Below are positions 39,220-51,170 of a stretch of 64,000 nt of DNA, in pieces; position 1 is the stretch's first letter, and every line of letters starts with the position of its first letter. This DNA comes from Sipunculus nudus. Taxonomy: Eukaryota > Annelida > Sipuncula > Golfingiida > Sipunculidae. Location: assembly GCA_026874595.1 (NCBI GenBank), contig CM049308.1, positions 14,527,501-14,591,500 on the forward strand, given 5' to 3'. The notes beneath the pieces are model-generated. The model was not told the DNA's origin. It did no database searches and saw only the letters and a list, made by a program, of their open reading frames with translations. The position numbers and the translations under genes are program-made.

Positions 39220-40466
39220 CTCCCCACTGACATTAATATTCTGTTTGTAACATCAGCCCACTAACATTAATGTTTTGTTTATACAGTTCCACTAGCATCA
39301 ACATTTTTTTATACCATCAGACCAATTGCATTAATATTTTGTTTATAACATCAGCCCATTGAAATTAATATTTTATAATACAGTTCCACTAGCATCAACA
39401 TTTTGTTTATTATAAACCATCAGATTATGCAACAGGTCAAGAGTTCACTCAGTCTAGCCAGGTGCAGGTCATGAGTTCACTCAGTGCAGTAGCCTGAGCC
39501 AGCAATTTGTCACAGTTCACTCAGGGCAACTGCCTTTCTCACCTTAGCCTGGTCAGCCCCATGCATCAGACTCAAGGTAAGTTTGATGTATTGGCCTGAT
39601 ATTTTGACCTGTCTATGTGTCTTTGATGGCTTTCTTGTTCACAAAACAGGTGTCGCCACCTACAAATGACTTTTGCACGGTGTATGTGCCTGCTTATTTT
39701 AACAGAGGAATTTGATATATCAGCCTGAAATAGGGCATATTTATACATATCGAATAGCTTTGTCGTATACAAGACTGGTCGTGCCACCTACAATAATTTT
39801 TGCATATTGTGTGTCCCTGCTTATTTCTCAGGAGGGGTTTGATATATCAGTCTGAAATTGGGCATATGTATCTCTGATAGCTTCATTGTATACAAGACTG
39901 GTGGTGCAAGCTACAATCATTTTTGTGTGCACCGATGCCAGAATTTTAGCAGTGATGTTTGTGTAATTGTTTCTTATTCAAAATGTTTAGTACTTGCATT
40001 GTTCATATACATGAAAAGGAATGGTCCAGCATTGAAGCATTATACCTGGTGTATTTCCCAATGCACAGGTTCGCATTTAGGCCTTGTATTTTTTTATACA
40101 GTCCCACTAGCATCAACATTTTGTTTATACCATCAGCCCAATAACATCAACATTTTGTTTATACCATCAGCCCAATGACATCAATATTTTGTTTATACCA
40201 TCAGCCCATTGACATTAATATTTTGTTTATACAGTTCCACTAGCATCAACATCATTTTATACCATCAGACCAATTGCATCAATATTTTGTTTATACAGTT
40301 CTACTAGCATCAACATTTTGTTTATACCATCAGCCCAAAGACATCAATATTTTGTTTATACCATCAGCCCACTTACAGTAATATTTTGTTTATATTGTTA
40401 CCCTAACATCAACAATGAATTTATACCATCAGCCCAATGACATCAATATTTTGTTTATACTAACAT
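39220..40466. repeat. 34-35 bp minisatellite, split by a family A fragment
   Basis: Units of the type CATCAGCCCAATGACATCAA-TATTTTGTTTATAC, alternating with AGTTCCACTAGCATCAACAT forms, run from about 39220 to 39424 and again from about 40096 to 40466. The interruption (39425-40092) is a piece of the family A transposon. Flanking array units are the same type, so the fragment was inserted into, or captured within, the array. Confidence 0.85.
39425..40092 (+). mobile_element. Family A element, 3' fragment (copy A4)
   Basis: It matches the last ~700 bp of copy A3 (34869-35565) closely and in order: GTTCACTCAGTCTAGCCAGG, GGTGTCGCCACCTACA, the ~120 bp units and GCACAGGTTCGCATTTAGGC. One ~32 bp internal unit is absent relative to A3, and the terminal hairpin is reduced. 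It starts abruptly, so it is 5' truncated or transferred by recombination rather than inserted whole. Confidence 0.75.
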
Positions 40467-43462
40467 ACGACCTTTATTTTGCTGGCCTCAGTATGGACTA
40501 GTCTGCCTTGATTAATGGTAGAGGTATGTGTTTTACTCTCAACACTCAGGATGAATCATTATTTTGGGTAGAAAATGACAGCTTTCCAAGTACTTTTGTT
40601 GATCTCTCACTTGACAAATTGATAAATCATGCATGTAATATTCCAATTTCCCACTGCTGTTGTATTAATATATTGGATATTATTTTCAAATCAGAGCCGT
40701 ATTAAATATTGTTACTGGGTCTGAGGCAGAGGCAAACCTGTCCACGAAAGACTGATCTATGTTTCCTGATTGGGAGATGCAGTTAAGGATCTGGTGTTTT
40801 ATGAATGGTGTTGCCAAGATGAAACACCAGCTGATCAGAGTTATCCATGGAACCCTGTCCAGTTATAAGGACAGAGTCTTTTTGGGTGACTTGGCACAAA
40901 CATTGCACTCAGAATGGGCAGTGACCTCATGGGTCCAGACTGCAGGTATCTGATAGGAAGTTAATAGTGGCACCTCAAGCATAACAGTCCCAGAATGTGG
41001 CCAGGATTTACATTAACAAAATTGCTATAGAACTTTTGTGTTGTTAAATGGAGGGACGGGGTTCCTGCGTGACCAGCATATTGAGAGGTGTCGGTGATTG
41101 ATCATCAAACCGTGATGCACTAAATACAGCCCAGATATCTGGAGGCCAAATGATTTTTGATAAACGTGGCTGTATGCCACAAGTGAAACTAAAATTCCGT
41201 CTTTTATTGGGTTTTGTGGTGACATACCTTTCTACAATGTTTTTTAATGCATTCACTTTTTCCTTATTGGCATTGGTATCCCAGTTAGGAATATTGGTCC
41301 AAATAAAAATCTATACACATTTCCAGGCTAGTTTTCTCAGTTTGTGAAAATTGAGCATGATGGACAACTGGAGCATATAATGTTGTACACTCTTAAAACC
41401 TTTAAAGACCTGTATATAATGTTGCATTATTAAATGAATGATATATGATGTAAAAAGGCTTTTGCATTTTTCACTTTTCAAGTAATATAGACTGAAACCT
41501 GGGGTGCTTTGTTTTGATATAATAAATAAATGCATTCTTCTGCATGGAAGTATAATTTTAACAACCCATTAAGGGAAGCTAGGAGTGTCAATATACTGTA
41601 ACAGGAAAAGCAAATATTTGGAGCATCATTTATCAAGGTGTTGTTGGAGACATCAAGTCCCCACCTTTAGATGATCCTCATAAAACACAGTTCTGTGGGT
41701 CTACACACCTGTTCAACAACCCTATCTCAGGTCACCTCCAGTACAAAGCTACCCGATAATACTGATCATTGGCTCTAGTATAATGAAATAGCTGTAACAA
41801 AAAGACAGATTCCTTTAAAATTTGTATGTTGATCCAGCGTACCTACAGAATTTAAAGGATTTTTCCTTGGGTGTTTTCCTCACCCTCCACAAAATTTTGA
41901 ATAAATTTGTTCAGAAATTTTGGCATAAATTTGCTGACAGACAAAGTGAGGGTAAAATGTTATACCTCTCACCACTTGGTAAAGGTTTAAATATACAGTG
42001 GCATCAAATAAAATTCCGAGTTCGGGGGGGTGGTAGGGGGGATGACTTGCAGACACATACACAGTATATACATGTATATATGTACCTTTTTAGCATCTGT
42101 AAGACACATTTTAAATATAAATACCTATCATTTGCTATTTACATTTCAAATGTATTTTAATTAAGTATAAGGTTTTAGAAAGTAAGGTATTTATATAAGC
42201 TGTTTCCAGTATAAGTTAATTCTAAACCGGGTTCAGATATAGTATTTCATAGTAATCTATTTAATGGAACCAAAGTCAAAGTTCTCTTTAATAATATATT
42301 TCATTTGCAGTATATAAATATGATTCTCTGAATGATTGCATTGACCATCCCCCCTTCACCTTGCCAAAAATTGGGGGGAGATATACCCCCCATCCCCACC
42401 ATATTGACACCCCTGTAAATATATGAATGGTGGTCACCGTACTGATAGAGAGAATTTTAGAATGGGTGTTTATACATAATTGTGCAATATCCTTCCAACA
42501 TTGATTTGGCAACATCCAGATTTTAGTTTGTACTTAAATCCAAGTTGTAACATATGGGTTTTGAGTTTTTATGAAACAAATAATTGCAGTAAAAACAAAA
42601 TAAAGCTTGTGAATTACTTGTGAGGAGTGAATCACGCAATTTTTGGTTGAAGGACAGGGAAATACGACACAAAACTCTTGAGGGCAATATTATGTTGCAA
42701 ATCTTATCTGCAGTGAGTATTTTGCTGTGATTGGGCCCATAGCAGTAGAGAACTGAGTGGAAGAACATAGCAGCAAATTATAGTATGATTTATATGTGTA
42801 CTAGAAGATATTTAAATTCTTAAGTTTTGTTTGTCTATGGTACATGTATGCATGTTGTACACCCTGAGCAGGACAAAATTAATACTTTTAAAGTTTCAGT
42901 CACAATTGGTTCTTCAAAAGGAAACCAGTAAATGAATAGCCAGTCTGTAGCAGGTACACTTTCATATCCAGTAAACTGTCATAGGAAATGACCCAAATAT
43001 TGTTTCATTTTGTGCAGCAGTTACTTACTTTTTGTTAAAGAAAAAACTCATCCTCTAACTGTGCCGGCTTCAAACAATACAGTCAGCTCCCTACAGTATT
43101 TTTTGATCTCAGACTGACAGTGTGATCAAGTTCATCTCGCATACAATTTTCAGTTGACTTGAGGTTTCACTTGTATTTTGTTTTATAGGAGTGTTTGTTT
43201 ATTTAAAACTTCCACCTACATTTTTCATAAAATCTGAATATATGATTTTTATACCTGTACTCACTCTGAGGTTCAGCTGTTGGCATCTATTATTCAAGTT
43301 TCATCTTATTTTGCACCTACAATTTTTGTTTTTTCTTTGTATTCTTTTCCTTGCTACAGTTTACTTTACTGGAGATCCAAAGTGGAAGGCTGGGCTCTAT
43401 GCTTGTCTTTTTGTCCCCTTTAAAGGAGGGGAGGCCCAAACAATATAATTATGCAAATTGTT

Positions 43463-44165
43463 TCAATCAGACTTATTTTTCTGGTCAGGGTAGGCAATCA
43501 GATTTTTGTTTCATTAGGTCATGATCAGGGTAGCCAGTCAGATTGTTTCAGAAGATCAGGATATCAGAATGTTTCTTCAGGTCAGGGTGGCCAATCTGAT
43601 TGTTTTATTTGGGTAGGATAGCCAATCAGATTGATATATCAGGTCAGGGTAGCTAGTCAGAATGTCTCATCAGGTCAGGGTAACCAAAACGATTGTTTCA
43701 TTAGGTCAGGATAGCCAATCAGAATTTTTTATTTTGTCAAATTAGCCAATCAGATTGACTTATGAGGTCAGGGTAGCCAATCAGATTGTTTCATTTGGTC
43801 AGGGTGGCCAATTGGATTGACTTATGAGGTCAGGGAGGCAAGTCAGATTGTTTCATTTGATCAAGGTGGCCAGATTGATTGATTTTTCAGGGCAGGGTAG
43901 CTAGTCAGATTGTTTCATTTGGTCAGGGTTGCCAATCAGATTGACTAATGAGGTCAAGGTAGCCAATCAGATTGTTTCATTTGGTCAGGGTTGCCAATCA
44001 GATTGATTTATCTGGTCAGGGTAGCTAGTCAGATTGTTTCGTTATGTCAGGGTAACCAATCAGATTGTTCCATCAGGTCAGGGTGGCCAGTCAGATTGAT
44101 TTATAAGGGCATGGTAGTCAGTGAGATTGTTGAATCTTGTAGGGTAGCCCATCAGTTTGTTTAAC
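43463..44165. repeat. 31 bp minisatellite rich in CCAAT boxes
   Basis: About 22 units of GGTCAGGGTAGCCAATCAGA-TTGTTTCATTT type, ending about 700 bp before PAS-B exon 3. At least ten units contain CCAAT and eight contain CCAATCAG, the preferred site of the heterotrimer NF-Y; others have drifted to CTAGTCAG or CCAGTCAG. Whether it acts in cis is unknown. Confidence 0.92.
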
Positions 44166-44879
44166 AAGCTGGTCACAACAAAATATTACCTTACAAAATG
44201 ACTTGGTTAGTTTAGATATGTAACATTGGCCTTTACTCAAGAAACCCAGCTGTTACATTTAATGACTTCTGAAGAATGTTGTGGCAGACTACTGCAGCCA
44301 TGTCCATTTTCCCTTGAGTCAGTATTATGGTAATTTTAATTGAAAATTAACAGGCTTGACATGTAAGTACCTACAGTACTTTATACAAAGTGAAAAATGT
44401 TCCTTGTGATAAAAGAATAGGAGGAAAATTGCCACAAGGTCACATGATCTTTGAAATCTCATTCATCCTGTAAACAAGCACCATATTACATGTTTAGTTT
44501 ATCAGTGCATATTGGATTAGCTGGAATGGGTAAAAGTGTTGAAAATATGTTTGTATTTGTTAAAATAACATTTGATAATTGTTTACTATATACTACTATA
44601 CAGGACTGAAACTGTGTCCTTTAAATATTGAGCCAAACCACAGAAATACAAGCTGTATGTTATGATAATGATCTGAGATGCATTAATACAGATTTAGCAC
44701 CCTGTACTCCATTCAATTGTTATAATGTATCACACCATTATTATTGTATCAGCTTTACTTTATTATCTATTGTTTCTATCTATTACAGCATGGGGGATTT
44801 CATGTCTTTTTCATAGAGGAAGCTTTGGTACATTTGATGATAGATTTACATGTAACCATGTTTATTCATTTATTTATAG

Positions 44880-45024
44880 TGATAGTGAAAGGGACTTCAG
44901 TGAGTAAATACTACCGTTTCCTGGGCAAGACAGGACAATGGGTCTGGATGCAAACCAGAGCCACGATCATCTACACAGCCAACAACCAGCCTCAGTATGT
45001 GGTCTGCATGAACTATGTGATAGG
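44880..45024 (+). CDS. HIF-alpha-like bHLH-PAS factor, exon 3 in window (end of PAS-B)
   Basis: This 145 bp exon lies between acceptor catttatttatag and donor GG|gtaagt. It enters in phase 1 (C|TG = Leu) and leaves in phase 2. It encodes LIVKGTSVSKYYRFLGKTGQ, WVWMQTRATIIYTANNQPQY and VVCMNYVIG. This is the last half of PAS-B: KGxxxxxYYRxLxKxGxxVWxQTxATxIYxxxNxQPQxxxCxNYV, the pattern of HIF-alpha (QPQCIVCVNYV) with the KYYR(F/L)L seen in SIM. CLOCK also has YYRFLTK-GQQWIWLQT, but the IY...QPQ...NYV part favours HIF. By eye about half the positions match EPAS1 as I recall it. The boundary after NYVIG matches the NYVVS|GI boundary I recall for HIF. Together the three exons complete one PAS-B fold. 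Confidence 0.9.
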
Positions 45025-45771
45025 GTAAGTAAATACAGAAATTCCTTTATATACTAAGCCATCTTCTGTTTATTTTCTGATTTAATCTAAAAACCCAAAA
45101 CCACGCCTAATAGTATGAAAAGTATTTGAAACAATACACCTCAGTTGATTGCAAAAATATTTTGACCTTTCCCTGTGATATGATAAAATTCCTGGAGGGA
45201 TCACAGGCATGAACAGCAGTTAAGCTGTTTCCATGCGTGTGTATATGTATGACAAAATAGATGTGTTTCTGTGTGTACATATATGCATGAACTGGCAGGC
45301 ATATATATTCGTACAATGGGTCTAGCAGGTCTTCCTCAAAAAGATGGGGGAGTGATGTCATTTTACCCTGAATCCCTGAGTTCAAGCAGACCCTCATAAT
45401 TTGTGAAAATCACTCTTGTTGAGATTTTCATGCATATACACACATATGCATATATCCTGATTGACACATGGAAACACTACAGGTACAAAATCAGATGAGT
45501 GATTTTTCACACATAAACACATAAATGCACATATGAAAACACATCTTAAGCCTCTTTCTTGTCCACTACTGACATGCATTTGCTGCCTTCCATCTTCCTG
45601 TGCTGTGTAAACAATGTGTCTGTCTCCCTGACTGACTATCAGGGTGATATCTTGGAGATACCTGAAAATTATTGTATTCTTGTCACATTTAAATACTCTA
45701 CAATTCTCTAAAATACTGCATCAATGGGTCAGCATGCATTTAAGTGAACTTACAAGTGAACTAGAATACGG

Positions 45772-45790
45772 GTAGTCGACAAGCGACTAC
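45772..45790. repeat. Hairpin GTAGTCG-ACAAG-CGACTAC at the 5' edge of family C
   Basis: A perfect 7 bp stem with a 5 base loop, immediately before TTGTATCCGCC. It may be the true 5' sub-terminal structure of the transposon or flanking DNA. The other copy's 5' end is outside the window, so this cannot be settled here. Confidence 0.6.
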
Positions 45791-47592
45791 TTGTATCCGC
45801 CTAAATCAGAGTGGAACGGGTGAAGTGTTGCATATTAGCATGGATGTCTGCAGCCAAATTGTGTATGTAGGTTGCGCTACCTACGAAAAAATCCAGAAAG
45901 CTCTATACACATGCAAAACTTTGGCCCAATCGGTCAAACGGTTCCCAAGATATGAGCTTGGATATCTGCTGCATAAACTAGAATGCAGGTGGCGCCACCT
46001 GTCATAAAATCAAGAGAGCTGTCGGGGATGTATAAACTTGCAAAATTTTAGGCAGATATGTCAAACCACTGCCGAGATATGAGTGATTTTATTCCATGGC
46101 AGACAAACAGATGGGAGCTGTGCAAACATGGCTGCAGGTGGCGCCACCAGTTTTGCATATGATAAAGAGCTATGTGAGATTTATACACATGCAAAATTTT
46201 GACCCAATCGGTCAAACGGTTCCCTAGATATGAGCTTGGATGTCTGCAGCGTAAACTTAATTGTAGGTGGCGCCACCTGTCATAAAATCAGAAAAGCTAT
46301 CCAGGATGTATAAGCATGCCGAATTTCAGATGAATTAGTCAAACCACTGCAGAGATATGAGTGATTTTAACCCAAGGCAGACAAACAGATGGACACTGTG
46401 CAAACATGGTTGCAGGTGGTGCCACCATTTTCAGTGTATGTTATAAAGCTCTCCAAGGGCTACATTTGTGCAAAAAAATTTTCCTGATCGGTCAAACGGT
46501 TCCTGAGATATGAGCTTGGATGTCTGCAGCGTAAACGTGAATGTAGGTGGCGCCACCTGTCATAAAATCAAAAAAGCTATCCAGGATGTATACGCATGCC
46601 AAATTTCAGGTGAATTAGTCAAGTCACTGCAGAGATATGAGTGATTTTAACCCAAGGCAGACAAACAGATGGACACTGTGCAAACATGGTTGCAGGTAGC
46701 GCCACCATTTTTGGTGTATGTTATAAAGCTCTCCAAGGGCTACATTTGTGCAAAAGAATTTTCCTGATCGGTCAAACGGTTCCCGAGATATGAGCTTGGA
46801 TGTCTGCAGCGTAAACTTGAATGTAGGTGGTGCCACCTGTCATAAAATCAAAAAAGCTATCCAGGATGTATACGCATGCCCAATTTCAGGTGAATTAGTC
46901 AAGTCACTGCAGAGATATGAGTGATTTTAACCCAAGGCAGACGAACAGATGGACACTGTGCAAACATGGTTGCAGGTGGCGCCACCATTTTTGGTGTATG
47001 TTATAAAGCTCTCCGAGGGCTACATTTGTGCAAAAGAATTTTCCTGATCGGTCAAACGGTTCCCGAGATATGAGCTTGGATGTCTGCAGCGTAAACATGA
47101 ATGTAGGTGGCGCCACCTGTCATAAAATCAGAAAAGCTATCCAGGATGTTTACGCATGCCCAATTTCAGGTGAATTAGTCAAGTCACTGCAGAGATATGA
47201 GTGATTTTAACCCAAGGCAGACGAACAGATGGACACTGTGCAAACATGGTTGCAGGTGGCGCCACCATTTTTGGTGTATGTTATAAAGCTCTCCGAGGGC
47301 TACATTTGTGCAAAAAAATTTTCCTGATCGGTCAAACGGTTCCCGAGATATGTGGGTTTATGTGTGGAAACAGACGCACAAACGGACGCAGAGTGCAAAG
47401 GAAAGGTCAGAGGTCAAAACAAAATCGGGGCGCAGCAGTTCACATGTGACCCGAACATAATCCCGGGTTTCGGAAAATTCCGCCCAGCGGTTACGGAGGA
47501 GTTCTCTGGACACCTAAGCGGCGGCGGCGGCGGCGGCGGCGGCGTGCAGCTGAAAACATAGTATCCGCAAAACTCTGTTTTGGCGGATACAA
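45791..47592 (+). mobile_element. Family C tandem-repeat transposon, complete copy
   Basis: It begins TTGTATCCGCCTAAATCAGAG and ends CTCTGTTTTGGCGGATACAA, inverted repeats of about 20 bp with few mismatches. Between them lie five repeats of a 280 bp unit (ATGAGCTTGGATGTCTGCAG at about 45952, 46230, 46510, 46790, 47070). Each unit holds two half-units centred on GGTGGCGCCACC variants. A unique tail has a GGC run and a terminal fold-back GTATCCGC...GGCGGATAC. A diverged GGTTGCGCTACC replaces the first palindrome. No transposase frame. Structure agrees with HINE/'pearl' elements; a MITE is the alternative. Confidence 0.8.
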
Positions 47593-49422
47593 TGATGTAT
47601 ATACAAGGTTATGAAATGGCTTGGGTGTCAAGTGGTCAGGTTATGTGTTTAGAGGATAAAATCAGAAATTACAGCATGCTGTACCATTTAGCAAGAAACT
47701 TTGAATATATACAGAGATTATAAAAAGATCATACTTTCTGAAATTGGGCAAACTCCTGCCTAATCAGACTTAATTAAGTGGTTAAGTAATGTTGTTTAGG
47801 GAGTGGAGATGACAGACTGTTGGATATGCACAACCTGTCTCTCCAGGGTTGACTGACTCAAGGTGACATCTGGAATACAGTGCTGATGGGAAAGTGGTGA
47901 ACCTCCCAAAATATTTTTTGTCCAAAGACTTAAAACCTCCCACCACTTGCAATTTTGCTCCGATTTTTATCTGGTCACAGACTCTGACTCACGTGCCTGA
48001 CTGAAACTCCCGCAACCACTTGGATGATATTCAGTCGCAAGTCAAAAATCTCATCTCACGCAATCATAAATGCCTGTAACAGTTGCAGTGCACTGCAAGT
48101 TAATCACAAGTTTTCTGACATGCCTGAAAAATAAGATCTTCTGTGACTGCCAGTCGTAAGTCACGTCTCATGTCTGGCACACCAGCAATTCACATGCAAT
48201 TATAATCAGCAAACAGTTGCAGATCCCTTGCAATTCTAATTGCATCTCATCCCGCCCTGCAAAATCACAAGTGGGCAGCATGCTGAAGTGACTGCAAAAA
48301 TGCCGAGTTTTCTTATTACTGCATGATATCTCCTGAGTCAGTGTTAAGAAAGGTAAGATTATTACATTACAATAATTAAAGCAAGACTGATAAGAATGAC
48401 AAATATGTATGTTAATAACTGTTCTAGTGGTGGATGCTATATGCTTTTCAGTGCAATACCTGCGTGTCTAGTGTTAGGCCTCATCAGCCCAGGGATACAC
48501 CTGCTAACACATTTTGTGTATACATCATCACATGGTTGTCCAAGTGCGGGGACCAGCTGGTATAATCATTACTCCCAGCTGTTATTCTCATATTCATAAC
48601 TTTTCTCCATAAAAATAATGCTTTTGTTTTTCCAAATATTGGTGTAGGATATATTCGTTTGATTTGTTATTTTTTGGTATATTTGTTTTAACATTGGTGT
48701 ACAATATATTTGTTTTGATTGATTAAAACAAACTTTTTTTTATAAATATCTGTACAAATTCTCAAAATGCAAATTTATACCATATGAATGATTAATATAA
48801 AAAAAAATACAAAGAGATGGTATTATTTTTAAGTTAAATGAGGAAATCCTGTTTTTTTTTAAATCACATTTTTACAAAACGTTATTGTATTATAAGAAAA
48901 AGATTATTCACACAAATATCAAAAACTCATTCATAATTGACATGTTTAAGCTAGGTCACTGATATGCATGTATCAGTGAGACTTCCCTTTTAATTAGGAT
49001 ATATGCATTTGATATAATATGGAAATACGTAATTATGTTTTAAATGCTTTACTGAGAGAGACAGTAATTTGAATCTCAAAGTAATTATAAAAGAATATCT
49101 CATTTAATGCATGCCAGCATTTGATGGCCTAGCCTTGGAGAATACATTCTTCAGTAAGGCTTGGGGAACCCTCAAAGTTTTGAATGTAATGGAAAAACAA
49201 AAAATGTCCTATTTTATAGAACATCATTGCAAGCTCTGAGTAATTATATATTTTTTAGCCATTTGCATTTCTGTGGACTAATATATGATCAACCAAACAT
49301 AAAGGACTCTATTATATACCTGCAGTAATGAAAGGGAATAGAATTAGGCTGCATTCATCTTAATGTCATTCAAGAAATAAGTTTTTATGTGTTTTTTCTG
49401 TATTTTGTATCTTCATCTGCAG

Positions 49423-49507
49423 GTCTGGATCCAATTACAGCAGCAAAGATCAGCCACATGTCCAAATTAAATTTGTGACAGCAATCCAACCTAAGGCCTG
49501 TAAATAA
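49423..49507 (+). CDS. Putative terminal exon of the HIF-like gene, ending just after PAS-B
   Basis: A strong acceptor (tttttctgtattttgtatcttcatctgcag) precedes a frame that joins the previous exon in phase (GG|G = Gly) and reads SGSNYSSKDQPHVQIKFVTA then IQPKACK before TAA with TGA directly after. It has no similarity to known HIF or SIM tails that I recognise. No LxxLAP hydroxylation motif is present. Only ATTAAA-type polyadenylation variants lie in the next few hundred bases (for example near 49665 and 49723). Alternatively it is an internal exon with a weak donor at 49500 (GCC T|gtaaat), or an alternative last exon. Support comes only from splice-site quality, frame agreement and position 4.4 kb after the PAS-B exon. 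Confidence 0.5.
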
Positions 49508-50261
49508 TGATCAGAAAAGATAAATTGTGTATTTTATGGATTTTCTTCTGATTATGGGGTGCCTCCTCCTGTGTAGTAATTGACTCAGACTTTATGTAAC
49601 ATCTTCTGCCTTTATATTTGAGCTGCTTTGATCCTTATTAACACAAAAGGTTCAATTAAATTACCTTTATGCCTCATATACAAACTTGAAGTGGAGTCCT
49701 GTTTATGATCAGAAAAAAACAAATATTAAAATCGAGAGCTTTATATATCCCTCTGTTTGACAATTTTAAAATTAAAAGTAACATATTCTAATAAGGTCCA
49801 TCACTCTGAAGTATGTTTTTTCATCTTTATAGGGGAATATAAATGTAAATGCTCTGTTTCTTCATGTAACTTAGTTGCATGACTCATAGAATACCTGTTG
49901 CTGGTTATCTAACAAATTGGACTCCAGGAATGTTATTTAATCCCAATGCTGTATTCTAAAATGCATAACCTTAAAATTACAGCTGGTATCCCGTCCTGTC
50001 ATTAGGCCCTATACGTGTGAACATCCAGTCATATTACCACCACCTTATCTCTCGTTGGTAGAACACAATAGTTGTAAGACAAATACTTAAATATTATTAT
50101 TTATTCAGTCCTAGAAACAAGTATACAAATTATGATAATAATAATGTATTAATCATTAAATTAGAATTAGTAGTGAAATGCATACATTAATTAGCTTCAA
50201 ATTTTGGAGAATAACAAACCTATTAACCACATCTGTTGAAGATGTATAAATTTTGCAGTTA

Positions 50262-50714
50262 TCAACACATAGGGTTTCCAACAGAACAACAAATTCCAGA
50301 ATATGAAGGTCCAGTAACATTTACAGTAATATGTGTATTATCCCATGTGATAAGTTCATTTTGACTGCATGAATATAAAAGAGTCCTAGGAAAACCATCC
50401 TGGCACCTACTGCATTCACCTGAACACTTACTGTGTTTAATATACCTGTATACACATTGTTGTGAATCTGAGTAAACACAGTCCAAGTGTGTCTGTTTAC
50501 CATAATAAGCAGCAAGACCAGAGGTCCAATCTAAGGTATTGGTGGCATATAGTCCTCCAAACAAGGAGGAAATCATGACAGAAGAAAAATAGAAAAACCA
50601 CCAGTTGGAAGTCTGAAAAATTTTTTTATAAGTTGTACAGTAGAGCCACCAGGTGGCAAGTGCGCTGTTCATATTTTTCATGGCTGATTGTGCACAATAG
50701 CATGTTATTTCCAC
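50262..50714 (-). CDS. Unrecognised cysteine-rich 150-residue ORF, possible last exon
   Basis: This is a 150-codon minus-strand ORF in AT-rich DNA, longer than nearly all chance ORFs here. Residues about 38-57 are hydrophobic and aromatic (NWWFFYFSSVMISSLFGGLY) and could be a signal anchor. The part after it has nine cysteines with CxxxC, CxxC and CC groupings, an NVT glycosylation sequon and a short C-terminus ending NPMC. That looks like a small secreted or type II membrane protein. The true start is unsure: a pyrimidine-rich acceptor-like sequence ending in tttttcag (minus strand, near 50612) lies just before TSNWWFF, so the region could be the last exon of a longer gene. It would be tail to tail with the HIF-like gene. 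No family is recognised. It could be a chance ORF. Confidence 0.3.
   Translation of the reverse strand: MEITCYCAQSAMKNMNSALATWWLYCTTYKKIFQTSNWWFFYFSSVMISSLFGGLYATNTLDWTSGLAAYYGKQTHLDCVYSDSQQCVYRYIKHSKCSGECSRCQDGFPRTLLYSCSQNELITWDNTHITVNVTGPSYSGICCSVGNPMC
50646..50658 (+). promoter_or_regulatory. CTCF-consensus-like motif
   Basis: CCACCAGGTGGCA fits the CTCF core CCASYAGRKGGCR at every position and continues AGTGCGC. It lies inside the cysteine-rich minus-strand ORF, so part of the match could reflect coding sequence. Confidence 0.33.
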
Positions 50715-50939
50715 TTATGTACAGGAGTAAACAGACTGTTTTAGAACAAAATATAAGCAAACATCTTTATATTTTAAGGAGTTAACGCTATACTTAATGT
50801 AGATCCCTTAAAATGAAAATTTCAGGAGCCATAAACATCCTGTGAAAAGTTAATTTTAACCTTTGTTTGGTGTCCATTGCTTTGCAGCTGCACACTGGTA
50901 AACCAAGTCCCTTATTAATGAGCGTTCTTATAAAAATAA

Positions 50940-51170
50940 GCTCAGTGGATAAAAAAATTAGGCCAAGTTTCTTCCCATTTAGAACAGCTAAAGTGCTTTT
51001 GATATATGATTACTACAGTAGGCCAAGTGTCCTCCCATTTAAACTAGTTACAGTGCAGTATATAACTTTTGATATATGATTACTATAGTAGGCCCAGTTT
51101 CTTCCCATTTAAACTAGTTAAAGTGCAGTATATAACATTGATTTATGATTACTACTTCTGCAAAGACTCA
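50940..51170. repeat. Tandem repeat, three imperfect copies of about 60-90 bp
   Basis: AGGCCAAGTTTCTTCCCATT, AAACTAGTTA(A/C)AGTGCAGTA and TTTTGATATATGATTACTA recur three times with small internal gains and losses. Confidence 0.8.

Larger units (their letters stand above)
45025..49422 (+). other. Intron C of the HIF-like gene (4.4 kb)
   Basis: Bounded by gtaagt and catctgcag. It contains the complete family C element (45791-47592). The segment about 47930-48310 is rich in GCAAGT, CACTTGCA, GTTGCAG and CAATTCACATGCAA motifs on both strands and may be a decayed repeat I do not recognise. The rest is unassigned. Confidence 0.5.
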
